From contig NC_073695.1 in the NCBI RefSeq assembly GCF_029784165.1, positions 93,565,902 through 93,629,901 of the forward strand: a stretch of 64,000 bases of DNA, given 5' to 3'. Below the pieces are notes generated by a model. That model searched no databases. It was given only the letters and a program-made list of their open reading frames with translations, and was not told the origin of the DNA. Source of the stretch: Wyeomyia smithii. Lineage: Eukaryota; Arthropoda; Insecta; Diptera; Culicidae. Numbering within the stretch: the first letter of the stretch is position 1; every line of letters starts with the position of its first letter. Both the position numbers and the translations under genes were made by a program. Positions 20,337 to 31,815 of the stretch are shown in pieces.

Positions 20337-21653
20337 CTTGAAGCATGGCGCGATGCCATAGGGGTGTTCTTGGACCTTTGTTTCTTCTGGCGAATTTGGT
20401 TTCTTCGGGCGAATTTCTTTTGGCGCAATGTTCTCAAAAACATTTCAGTATTTCGATGGTGTCGCGTTACGCAAAACAATTTCCTGCAAATGCTGTCGCG
20501 TTACGAAAATGCGAACTTTGGAAATGTGGGCTAGTGATGGGAAATATCGCCCAAAAAAGACATCGATAACAATCGATAATTTCAGGTTCTTTATCGATAT
20601 CATCGATAAGTATCGATAATCTGGCGGCTAACGTTTGCGGTAAAAAAATGGACTTTTTTCAGATGGTAATGAAAAAAAAAACTAAGACAGATAATTGAGT
20701 TAGATAAATTTCCCATGGAAGGTAATCATGTTAGCTTCCTCGCGAAAAAATATTACGTGCGGCCTTCCGACAGTTAACCGGAACATTCGCCATGGCGGAC
20801 GAAAACATGCGTGTAGCCATGTTTTTAAGCTCTTTCTTCGTTTTTTTTCTAATTTCATCCTCCGTTTTTGCGACAAAATGGTTGGAATAGATCTTGCGCT
20901 TTATTACAAAAGTTCACATCAATGGACAACGTAATCCTAATTCCCTAACAAAAAAAAAAGATCTTGCGCTTCAAGTTTTCCCAGAAATTCTCGATGAGAA
21001 GCAGCTAGGGGACACTTGGGGGATTCGCCGACTTCGGTACCACATCGATATTCAGCCGCTCCATCTCCTACAACGATCGCTTCGAGTAGTTGGCCGACGT
21101 CAAATCTGGCCAGAACACCGTGTCTTCGCGCTTATGGTATTTCTTCATGAACGACGCAACTTCTGGCAGGCACTTCGTACTTTAAATGTACAGATTTTCT
21201 CGGTTTTTTCGGTACAAATTCTGTACCAGTTTTCTCTGAACAATTCACGTTGAAGCTTTTTTTTTTTCAAAAATATATAAAATAAAAACTTGGTACAGAT
21301 TTTTCCCGGAAATAGTACAGATGAAAAAGATTATAGTAGCTCCCAGTACAGATGAAAATGTGGCAACACTGCTTGAAGCATGGCGCGATGCCATAGGGGT
21401 GTTCTTGGACCTTTGTTTCTTCTGGCGAATTTGGTTTCTTCGGGCGAATTTCTTTTGGCGCAATGTTCTCAAAAACATTTCAGTATTTCGATGGTGTCGC
21501 GTTACGCAAAACAATTTCCTGCAAATGCTGTCGCGTTACGAAAATGCGAACTTTGGAAATGTGGGCTAGTGATGGGAAATATCGCCCAAAAAAGACATCG
21601 ATAACAATCGATAATTTCGGTTCTTTATCGATATTATCGATAAGTATCGATAA
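20195..21653. repeat. 1,035-bp offset tandem duplication (20195-20619 = 21230-21653)
   Basis: The right part of the family A MITE, its flank with CTTGAAGC, and the first ~88 bp of the hAT-like composite occur twice, 1,035 bp apart, almost without change. The second copy lies exactly where the first composite (3457-6980) carries its own family A MITE (target TTCGTACT at 21174-21181), so the duplication probably arose by recombination between two family A elements. Confidence 0.85.
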
Positions 21654-22461
21654 TTTCCCCGTTCACGGCCAGCCCGGAGCGAAAGAAGAGCAACTTTGAC
21701 ATCTCTTTCTCGCTGATTGTCAGCCACAGCCGCACCTTCTTGGGGAGCTTGGTCTGTGAAATAAACTTAAGCTCGGTACTCACTTCCTTCGTGGGGGAGG
21801 TAAAATACGAAGAGCCCTGCTAGTCGTTGCCATCCAGGGTGAGATAGGTCTAGTCGTCCATCACCACTGTCACGTCGCGATTCGCCGGAAAATCTACTTG
21901 ACCATCTTGTTCAACCGCTGTCGCTGCGTCATTGCCTGCAGCTCCGAGACCAGTGGACAGGACTGCCGCTTCCTGACATGTATGTCCATGTTCTCTTTTA
22001 CTTTTCACTGTTTTAGCGCATGCACCAACCTCCCGGCCAAGTGCACGCAGTGATTTAGCCACTTTTCCCTCGGTTTTCCTCTTCAGCATCCTTTGAAGCT
22101 TCTTGTCGCTCGGGGTCGTTGGCCGTCCGGAGCCGGGCTTCCTTTCGATGCTCTGATCGTTGTCCAATAGTGTCAAGATGTTGTAGATGTCAGAACGGGC
22201 ATACCCAGTGTCCATAAAGTGCCGCACGATGTCCGTTTTTGACGCGGCGGGGTACCGTTCTTTGAACGCGCACACTTCTGAACGGAGTAGCTTCACTTTT
22301 TTCGCTATAAAAGTTAGAGTTTGACTGATAAAGCTGTCAATTTTTTTTTTGCTAAGTCATAGATTACTATGATTGATGATGCATGAGTAGTTTCGTCAGT
22401 GCGATTAAAGGTAAACCCATGAAAAATTGGCAATTTTGGTCTATTTTTTCACCGAAAACGT
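20631..22461 (-). pseudogene. DD37E Tc1-like element and transposase, copy 2
   Basis: TA-flanked ends ACGTTTGCGG / AAAACGT are present. The best preserved piece is the N-terminal part (22296-21850) with its helix-turn-helix motifs (RYPAASKTDIVRHF, GSGRPTTPSDKK, SLRALGREVGAC). The C-terminal part is degraded between 21180 and 20700. The two parts are separated by the 475-bp duplicated segment at about 21182-21653. This N-terminal part is less decayed than in copy 1. Confidence 0.85.
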
Positions 22462-22615
22462 TATTCGACAAATGCAATTTTGCTATGTAAATCTGTTAAA
22501 AACAGAGTCAGTGATTGCCCAAACAGAATGGATACGTTTGCGTTGCGTTGACGTTAAATTGACAGTAAATGTATGGCCTTGAATGACAAATCTTACGATA
22601 CTGCGAATGAAAATT

Positions 22616-24190
22616 CGAACAACCGGACGAGTTAAACAGTTTGTTTTGGAAAGTCTTCGGGTTTTACACCGGAGTGCTTTCTACGGAGTAGTTTCAAGCC
22701 GAAGTTTGTTTTGAAGGTTGTATAATAAGGGAAATAATTGAAGCAGGCAAAATTCTGTCAATTTTTAAATGGCCAAAACTTTACGAAAAATGAATCAATT
22801 TTGACAAAGCAGGTTTCATTTTACTGGAAAACTGTCCTAGTTTCCTAGTACTACTTGAGAACTGGACGTGACCAAGGGTCACTGGAAATGTTTCAGATGT
22901 GTGCGAAGTGTGTGCCAAAGTGTACATTTTTGCAACGCGTAAAACTTTTTCTGACATTCTGTTTCACTTAGGTTCATATATTGTCAGTAAATCAGAATTT
23001 ATTTCGAGTTCATTGGTAGCCAAAGATTGAAAATTCGCCAAGGAATCATCGAGGTATGAATTTATTAAGTATGGGTGTTGATTTTGGCGGTTTTTTCCCT
23101 GTTGGGTACTAATTTTCTTTGAGCTTGCAGCACTCTAGCAGAATTCAATCGAACATTGTGGGTGTGTAGGTCTTATTAAACCAAGCAACTTTGCAAACTT
23201 GCGTTTGAAAATCTATCTGGATTAACATTTAAAAAGGTCAGATTATTTTCACGCGGATTTTCTCTAAAGCCCTATTTAGAGTTCCAATCGAAGTGAAAAT
23301 CTCATAAAAAATGTTCATTTTTTCACGCCCGTGAAAAATGCAACCTGCAAAATTCCACTTCGCTTGGAACTGTAAACAAATTCGATCCAGCGAAATCGAA
23401 GGTTGTGGATCTTATCTTTTTCACTTGGGTTTACCCCGCGTAAGAAAACCTAACTGTATTTGAACCTTTTTCTTATGAATCAAAATATCTTAGTTAAAAT
23501 TATCTGAACTTTCCTTTAAAAATATAAAAAATAAGTTTAAGATCCTACTCTGAAAAAAATATAATTTTAAAAACAAAAAATGATTTTAGATAATATCGGT
23601 GATCTCAGATTTTTTTAAATGAAGTATTTTAGATAGACAATTTAGTTGCATAAAACGTTCTATGCGTTGCAAAAATGTACACTTTGACACACACTTTTGA
23701 AATCCGAAACATTTTCGGTGTAGGTTGGTCACGCCAAGTTCTCAAGTAATATTGTGGCGCCAGCACTAAATTAAAGTTCGGAAGTCGAACTTTCGACTTC
23801 CGAACTTTCTTCCGACTTTACAAACACATAAAGCAACTGCGTGTTTACACATGAACTGCGGGAATGATTTTAATGTATTTGTTTTTGTAAGCCGGACTGA
23901 CAGCGCAGTGGCGGCTGAGATGGTTGCAGTGTTGCGAGAACAACAAAAATAAGCATCGGAAGTGAGCCTGACTGCCAGTTTATCAGCGACGTTTTGATAA
24001 TTTTTATTTAAATGCACAATACTAGGAAACTAGGATAGTTTTCCAGTGAAATGAAACTGGTCATCAAAATTGATTCATTTTTCGTAAAGTTCTGGCCACT
24101 TAAAATTTGAGAGAGTTTTATCTATCTCAATTATTTTGTCTACCCCCTGTATAAATCAGAACTCTTTTTTTGACGCAACAATTTTGTTGA
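22616..24190. repeat. Large inverted repeat in composite copy 2
   Basis: The left arm carries AATGAATCAATTTTGA and ACTGGAAAACTGTCC near 22790-22845. The right arm has the inverses near 24035-24085. The arms here are longer than in copy 1 and are interrupted on the right by a separate insertion. Confidence 0.7.
23754..24023. mobile_element. Family D element, short copy
   Basis: It begins ATTGTGGCGCCAGCAC and ends ATGCACAAT, splitting an otherwise continuous palindrome arm. An internal short palindrome AGTTCGGAAGTCG / CGACTTCCGAACT lies near the left end. A longer relative in inverse orientation lies at about 50228-51206. This copy lacks the MITE found there and so serves as its empty site. 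Confidence 0.7.
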
Positions 24191-24794
24191 TTTGGATTTT
24201 TAGTGGAACTAAAAATTGTTTGTTGGGTAACAGATACTTTAAACTTAAACAGTTCCAAGTTAAACTAAACAATTACCAGAAAATTACCAATACACTGCCG
24301 CTATGCATGTCCATCATATTATAAGAGTTGGCAAGCCAGAGAAAATGCATTTTATTACAATTTGGTATCATTGCTTTTTATGAGATGGTGCAAAAAGTTG
24401 GGATATAATTAAAGTTCTCCAGTATTAATTTGTCGAATTCATCTGTTCTTAGGAAACTAAAACTATAAATACCTTTTTAGTTACCATTTTTTCTCAGAAA
24501 CTCAGTGACACCCGGGGCGAACCTTTACACAACCTCCAACAATGCTAAATCTTGTCGAATAGCAGCACCCAACAAATACCTAGCGGCAAAAGCAACTCCT
24601 GGGGTAGGGTAGGTGAGGTCTCCTTCTTTTGGGTCTCCTCCAGTAGCAAGCCGCACTGACTTGTGCTCACTCTTATAATATCGATAATTATCGCTAGCGT
24701 CAAAAAATTAACGATAATATCGATGTCCAGCATCTATCGATATTATCGATAAGTATCGATAAGTTTCCCATCACTAAATGTGGGCATCCTGATC

Positions 24795-25065
24795 AGTTTT
24801 TAGTCATACATTACTTGGCAGAGTTACCAATTAGTTAAGCTTAGTAATTACTTGGCTAATACCAATCAGTTAAGCTATTTGGGGTTAAAATAGTCGATTA
24901 CACTGTTTAATACTACCTTTGAATTTATAATACAATATTTTTAGTCATATTTTCCTTGGCAGAGTGGTTGTTTAGGCTAATACCAATAAGTTAAGCTATT
25001 TGAGGTTAAAATAGTCAAATACACTGTTTGATACTACCTTTGAAATTATAATACAATCGCGTTTC
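24795..25065. repeat. Direct tandem duplication of about 130-150 bp
   Basis: Two adjacent units share TTAGTCATA, CTTGGCAGAG, TAATACCAAT, GTTAAGCTATTTG, AAAATAGTC and ACTACCTTTGAA in the same order. The first unit has a short internal expansion. Confidence 0.8.
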
Positions 25066-25499
25066 CATAATTCATTTTAATTCCAAAGCAGAAAAGACAT
25101 TTTTACATATTTAAAGTTATCTGAAAACCATTCTAGCAATTCCCCATGGGGTTTAATTGGCATTGAACATAACTCCATTGAAATGCAAACTCCTTACTTC
25201 TGGGGAGAGATAATTTGTTGCAGATGCCTAAAAAGCTCAAAAACTCGTTGTCGGTAACTTAATAAAAATAGCACAGAAAAATTTCGTAACGCGACACAAC
25301 TTTGACCCTATTGTAACTTTGAGTGGAATGCACCAATTTCACATACCAATATATGCTAAAAAAGATTTAATCCAGTACTAAAAATACTGGATACTACTTT
25401 TCTACGATGTGTAACATTAGCACCATACGAAAAAAAAACTATTTTCGTAACGCGGCACCATAGTAATGCGACTGTTTTTCAATGATCTGCCAATTAAAA

Positions 25500-27323
25500 T
25501 TACTGAATGACAGTGATAACTGCGTTAGGCCATAAATACGTCTATAAAAAACCTTTACTTTCAGAAGTATCACATGTCCATGGCTTCAAAATAAATTATA
25601 TTAAGCATATGTTTTTAAATAGTGTCAAAACTATGGTTTTATTAATCTTTTTTTTTGTGTTTATAATTCCGAAGATTTCGGAACTCTATGAATATTACGT
25701 TTCTTGAGAGCTTGTTCCAGGTCCTGGTTGAACACTTTGTGCAAAGTCCATTTCGGAACATGAGATGGCCGACCATGTAACAAACAAATCGGTAGGATTT
25801 TTATCAAATTTCTTCTTTTTCAGTAGACCAATCTTAGTTGAACGTGTGCGACCGGATCCGAGCAGATTTCTCGAGATCGTCTTTAGCCGGAATCATCAAG
25901 GATCATATGAATCATCTCAAGCAGCTTTGTTTGTATTCGGATGATGAGTCTGCAAGTTGACTTAATTCAATATAACGATGATCTAACTCAGGGATATCAA
26001 GCTTCTCTTTCATGCCTAACTGTCCACTGCGTCACATGGTGAGTTCAGGCCTGATTTTTCGCATATGTTGCCTCTTGAAATTCTACATCTAATCGCGTAT
26101 GGTACCGCTTCGTCGGAGAAACTTGTAGAATTCCGCAAAGCAAAATATAAGTGCTACATTCCATTATCGGAGATTGACCTTTTGTCTATCGTTCCTAAGT
26201 AGGGATTCGACCATACGAGGACTGACTTGTTGAGACCAGCATCGTACCACACCACAATACCAGTTATAAGGATGTGCTCATGGGACTCCGGAGAACAGCT
26301 TTTTAGCTTTTTAAAGATACCTGCTTTCAACGTAAGCTCAGAAGCGGGAGACACTGAAATTTCTGCTTATAATTACTCCACAAATTTGCAAATGCTAATT
26401 GTTGAAGTGATGTTCGATTCACATTTTATAGAATCAATTGGCATGTTTGATATGTGTTGTGTATATAAATTTACCATATGGTAATATACTCAGCTACTGT
26501 TATTAATGCAGGCAGCGTTGAAGTTTGCGTTGGAGATTAGGTCTAATAAACTCGGGATGCTTAACTGATTAAGTGAGTATTTGATTAGATTGGGAATTAA
26601 AAAGTGTTACGCCTCGATAATTATTACAGTTAAGAAGTCAACAATCAACCGCAATAATGCATAGACAAAGTTGTAGAATTACATTTTTGGCTTTTGTTAC
26701 ATATGCACACGGTGAAACGGTGTAAAAACCCTAATAGGTAATAATATTGATAGGAACTTTCTAGATCAATCAAGAGTTACTGTAAGCAAATCGTATCAAG
26801 TAAGTCTGTTGTGTTCATCATGCATATTGTTCTAGTACATCTATCGAGTTTCAAATTATCCCTGATGTAAAGACTCGAGGCCACCAAGAGCGCAAAACTC
26901 CCATTCAGCATTCATTTACGCCCCGCAGCGTCACACGATGGGCCATGTAGTTCCATTCATGTACCGTTAGCTTGGTAATATGTAGAAAAACAATTGAAAC
27001 TGAATTGAAAAAAAAAAACAACTGATCGTAAACTTAACGCTCGATCCAGTTGCCAAGCTATGATTATGGTGTGATTGATTTATAATGCTAATAATAAACA
27101 GACAGCTGTCGGTTTCTCATGCTTCTGCTTGTTTGACCACAGGTTGACGGAAACATCGTAATGCTTTAACCTTACATTTTTTACCTGAACTAATTGATTA
27201 AATGCATTACGGTATTATGTGTAGTATGTACTTTTGAACAAACGTTTCTAGCGTAAGCCAGCGAAAAAAAAATTAAGTAGGTAAGTTTTTTTTGCTGACA
27301 CGGCTAAACGAAATCATCACAAA
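25500..27323. other. No supported gene
   Basis: This is AT-rich sequence. Short open frames on both strands at 26154-26484 are unidentified. I see no long repeat, apart from the CGTAACGCGRCAC motifs just left of it. Confidence 0.4.
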
Positions 27324-27494
27324 GGTATCGGCTATATTATCGTCAGGTTTTACCTATTATTGTCCGGGGGGTTAATGAATTCATAGAGAACTAATATTTT
27401 GCAGAGAGGTACTCTGCATTAAGAAGAACCATCATGCAAGAAATTAACGATCTTGGACTTCATTTACCCCCCTGACGATAATAGAGCCGATACC
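27324..27494. mobile_element. 171-bp MITE-like inverted repeat
   Basis: The ends are GGTATCGGCTATATTATCG and CGATAATAGAGCCGATACC, followed inward by G-rich/C-rich blocks. The left arm has a partial internal duplication. No target duplication is clear. Confidence 0.7.
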
Positions 27495-28558
27495 CTAATT
27501 ATTTTTTTGCCCTTATGCTCTCATGTTGGTTCACGCTAGGTTTATTGTCCCGTATACTAACTTCGATCTAGTTCTACTAGTGTTACATTCAGCATTTCAA
27601 TAGTTTTACTAATTTTTAACACTTCGAATGATAATATTGAAATTAAAACTTATGATCTGCTTTTCCCGCAACGCGAAAAATATTTTTACTACAATCAATA
27701 AGCTATCTAGGCAATACACATAGTCACATATCAGACCACGACAAAAAAAAACAGTTTATGACACTGAAGTGTTTCTCTAAACCTTATCATACAAATCGCA
27801 CCCCGATTACGAGGTAACTTCCCTTATCAGAAGAGAATGAATCATTCATTGTTCGTCAGCTGCGCTCCGTTTCAACTACTGTCGTGTTTTGTGCGAGTCT
27901 TGAAGCTTTAACTTTTGCTTTTCTTTGAAAGTTATGAAAATTCTGATTATTGCATATTCGCAATTTTTTTTTAATTTGAATATGTTTACTGGATTATAAT
28001 TTTGGCTTCACTGCTGAATCGCTGCAAAAGTTTGTTTCTATTTTAATCGATTAAGATAGAGGAGGACCCACACGACAAGAGAAAAATAACACAGAACGGG
28101 ACATTCCTCTCGACTGCTTCTATTCGATCGATTATTTATTTAGCACAGTACAATGAATGTACAACTGGTGCAAGGAGCAACTGAATGTCAACAAAAATTA
28201 TCACTGTACTTTCACAGCGGCTGCATGTCCACTGTACTTGTAGTAAATGATTATAACATCTGCAGCTTTGTATATATAATTGCTGTGAACAGTATCAAAT
28301 CCATACCTTTCTATCAGTTTCCGCCGCTAAGCTTTGGCGATGACCTTTAATCTGCGTTGTATAGTGTACATTTAGGAAACACTAAGCAGAGTTTCTATTA
28401 TGACGATGTTATCTGCAGACTAAACTAGGCGCAGTTTCCAACAGCTCTTTTTCCACACTGCGCCCATCCTTACATACCACTTATCAGTAATTATGAACAC
28501 AACAGCCTTGAAAAATCAGATCTGTTTGTATAACTATTCAGAGTAAATTCACTTTCAT
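27495..28558. other. No supported gene
   Basis: This is AT-rich spacer. A 65-codon open frame at 28153-28350 is not supported by any domain. Confidence 0.35.
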
Positions 28559-28831
28559 TGCATCATTTATTCTTTTTCATATTGTTACATTTGTACACAA
28601 AATGCAATAAACAATAACCGTACACACGTAGTTTTTTCTCCTATCCAACGACAACACTTGATTGCTTTTCAAACAATTACAACATAAATCTTCTCTTCAA
28701 TATTTGGTACTTCCAAAATGGTGCGCTGCGAATCAAGCAAAACATTTCACTACAGAGGATAATCACAGTTCATAACTACATGCAGATCGATTTGTTTTAG
28801 TATACAATCGAGTCACTTTGTTCATAATATT

Positions 28832-29028
28832 TCAACCTGCGATGCGAACAATCGAAAAAGGCGACCTGGCGACACCATTAGACGAAGGCGATCCGTGCTC
28901 ACCAAAATCCTCTGGATCTGCGCCTCTTGTCTTGCGTTTCCTATCAGGCGATTGACGATTCGTTTTTTTGTTTGGTACTTTGACAGCAAAGACGGTGTTG
29001 AGATTGTCAAGCAATTCCGACACAAGCA
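28832..29028 (-). CDS. Probable terminal exon of an unidentified gene
   Basis: On the minus strand a pyrimidine-rich tract ending in CACAACAG (just above 29028) is a good splice acceptor. From there a frame runs to TGA at 28832: LVSELLDNLNTVFAVK, then a basic Arg/Lys/Ser-rich stretch and a C-terminal FSIVRIAG. A minus-strand AATAAA (28566-28571, read as TTTATT on the plus strand) follows in the 3' flank. I do not recognise the family. The overlapping 91-codon frame is a shadow. Upstream exons would lie to the right, possibly beyond several transposons. Confidence 0.35.
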
Positions 29029-29315
29029 CTGTTGTGTGAAAATGAGAAGGTGAGGAGTGCCATCACCGTCACGAGCACTGTTTAAAATATTCATCATATT
29101 GAATAAATATTGTGTCGTTTAAATTGAACATTTCCGGAATACTTCGTGGTACGGGCGAATCTAACAAATTGTAATCAAATAGAGATGCTACCGAAAACGT
29201 AGAAGGAAACTTCTATCCTCCTTTAAACCTCGAGAAAGTATTGTATCTCTTTTCTAACTATTAATAAATTCGATATCTGTTAAAAGCGAAATCTTAAAAG
29301 CGCTTACATCATGAC

Positions 29316-29503
29316 CAGCTAGCTGGCATCTCTATCTTATTTGCTTTGTTTCATCGCAGCTAACATCGCAGTGGATCCGCGATTTGCGGGCCCCATTGAC
29401 AGATGCTATGTTATGCGTATGAAAAGTAGCGGTGATATGCTTTCTCGTTTACACATACGCTGAGATGTTAGTCCTCGAAACATGGCGGGATGCCAGCTAG
29501 CTG
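29316..29503. mobile_element. 188-bp hAT-like MITE
   Basis: The ends are CAGCTAGCTGGCATC and its exact inverse, with a perfect 8-bp duplication ATCATGAC at 29308-29315 and 29504-29511. Its interior resembles the sequence interrupted by the family A MITE at 19751. Confidence 0.9.
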
Positions 29504-29699
29504 ATCATGACCACATAAATAGGCGGAATCGAAGTTGTCAACAAAAAAACATCGAAGGCAAAAGGCGTATTCCGATATAATAACGTTAACTGCCGTGAAG
29601 CGCATTTCAGTCCCATTTGCATTTTCGTAGACTTTGAGTTCTGACCACTAGCGGATAGAATCGACTATGCGAGAAAAATAAAACGATTGTATAACAAAT

Positions 29700-30497
29700 C
29701 CTCGAAAACCATTCCCCAGAAAATAAAACGCCGAAGCTTTTTCCCCAGAAAACAAAATCCCAGAATGTACCAATCACCAGAAAACTGCTACCCAGAAAGT
29801 ACTAATCCCCAGAAAGTTATTAGCCGGAATAAACCAATGCCCAGAAAACTATTTCCCAGAAAATACCGTTTTCCAGAAAACTGTTATCCTGAAACGAAGA
29901 AATATGCATTCTTATTTTTTTAACATGCAAAAGCTGTTAAAACTGAGTTTTTGTATATCTGAAATGTATACATATGTGCTTAATCATAGAAAACTGAAAA
30001 TCGAGCTGAAAGCCTGAAAAGTTTTGTGTTTTGCGATTTTATCATTTGAATCAACTTATTATCAACTAATACCTACATTTGTTCTTTCATGGAGTAAATA
30101 AGTAAGCGCTTGACACCAGGCCTTAGTCATAAAATCAGAGAACTTTCAGTAATCATTTTTGACTGAAGGAACATCACAAGTCAACCACAAAAACACAGTA
30201 GCAAATTGATTTTTGAGGGTCCTTGACCAGAAATCTAAAATACCCCTTCTTATCTTAATTCGGTAAATCTAGTTTATATGGAGGGCAGCCCCCTGCAGTA
30301 ATTACCTCTGTATAGGTTCGTTCGTTTTCCTGGGTTGATGCAACATCCACTAGTATATATTGAACGAGCGAAAGGGAATCCGGTTACAATCCCGGAGTTT
30401 GTTGAGTATACGTTTGCATTGGCGTGCACACCGGAAACTGTAGTGCCTTTGTAATCATGGCAACATGAATCCTTTCCTTCGAGAAGTCAACAAGAGA

Positions 30498-30528
<31 letters not shown>

Positions 30529-30626
30529 TCATACTAGCCATGGAAGTCTTCCATCGAGAGATATGGTTGGACAGGCTGGTAGAGCATGGTATTAAATTGC
30601 TGTGTCGATATTCTCTTCTTGAACCT

Positions 30627-30695
<69 letters not shown>

Positions 30696-30697
30696 TT

Positions 30698-30730
<33 letters not shown>

Positions 30731-30991
30731 AGAAGTCGGAAAATTAGATCCGTAACTTCGGGATAAGGATTGACTCTGAAGACTGGGATGACTCGGGCTA
30801 CAAGGCTGCCGGGTCGGAGGTCCGCGCGTGCTCCAGGTTCGCGCGGGTGTCACGCCGTGGACCTGCCGGCGCTTCTACCTCAACGCACTCCGGGGCATCC
30901 GGACGTGTGGGCCACCCGTTCGTCCGCTCGCCCGTCGCGCCCGGGTTTATACGCTTCCCGGCTTGGGCTGCAGTCATCGATAAACAGTCAA

Positions 30992-31023
<32 letters not shown>

Positions 31024-31550
31024 ATCTAATTAAAACAAAGTGGCAACAAGTTTTCAAAAACCAAAAGCTTGATATGTTGAATCAAGGTTTCGCTATCGTT
31101 TTTAATTTAGCCTGTGTCTCTGAAAGGGTACTTACTCCACGGTTCCCCTCGATAAATCCTGAACAAATGTCCCCTACTGTCCCAAAAAGTATGATAAATT
31201 TATGATCTTTTGAGAAAAGTTCGATCAAGTTCGGTTTAGATCTTGCGGAATGGCAGGTAATTTTTTTTTTTCATTTTTCCGGCTCTGGGGTCAGTTACGC
31301 ACGTGTTAATTAAAATGTCGAAAAATTTAGAAAGTTAACAATATAATAACTGAATACTAATGTTTTTTTCTAGATACGGTTTCTGGGCATTAGGGCATTC
31401 TGGGGAACGGTTTTCTGGTAACTAGTACTTTCAGGGGTTTAGAATTCTGGTAACTAGTATATTCTGGGATTCGGTATTCTGGAGAATGGTTCATTCTGGG
31501 GAAAATCCTTCGACACTTTATTTTCTGGGGAATGGTTTTCTAGGAAAAGT
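29700..31550. mobile_element. Foldback-like element with sub-repeated arms
   Basis: Both arms are built from short imperfect units containing CCCAGAA: left arm about 29700-29890 as written, right arm about 31376-31550 as TTCTGGG on the plus strand. The outermost AAAACCATTCCCCAGAAAAT is identical at both ends. Arms made of short sub-repeats are the hallmark of foldback elements. About 1.4 kb of non-repeated cargo lies between them, including a GC-rich segment. Confidence 0.7.
30770..31000. other. GC-rich segment within the foldback-like element
   Basis: The composition is clearly higher in G+C than either flank, with several CGCG sites. Open frames exist on both strands (30455-30853 minus, 30770-31033 plus), but none has a recognisable domain. 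It may be captured host or foreign sequence. Confidence 0.45.
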
Positions 31551-31587
31551 CGGACAACCAAATAAAACAATTTGTTCGGCAAAATTT

Positions 31588-31815
31588 CCAAAAAAATTAC
31601 GCGGTTTTTTTTACGCGGACTCCGGAATTTACGCGATATTTTTTTTACGCGGATTTCGGTTTCTCTTTACTCGGATCTCAGAAATAACGCAGGTTTTTTT
31701 TTGACGCGGATTCCGGAATTTACGCGTTTTTTACGCGGACTCCGGGATTTACGCGATTTTTTACGCTGATTCCGGAATTTACGAGGCACGTATTCCTCGC
31801 GTAAAAAGCGACTTT
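31588..31815. repeat. ACGCGG minisatellite
   Basis: Five to six imperfect units of TTTTTTACGCGGATTCCGG plus AATTTACGCG. The last unit ends in GGCACGTATTCCTCGCGTAAAAAG, similar to the end of the minisatellite near 5910-5940. Confidence 0.8.

Larger units (their letters stand above)
20532..24776. mobile_element. hAT-like composite element, copy 2
   Basis: It has the same ends as copy 1 (TAGTGATGGGAAA). The flanking duplicate is AATGTGGGC at 20523-20531 and 24777-24785 (9 identical bases, one more than in copy 1). It carries the same Tc1-like insertion (20631-22461) and the same palindromic cargo. It differs by the internal duplication and by a further insertion at about 23754-24023. Confidence 0.85.

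Noticed and set aside
20214..21604. Several open frames repeated with a 1,035-bp offset
   Set aside because: They are frames through non-coding MITE and flank sequence duplicated in tandem; no codon-level conservation is testable.
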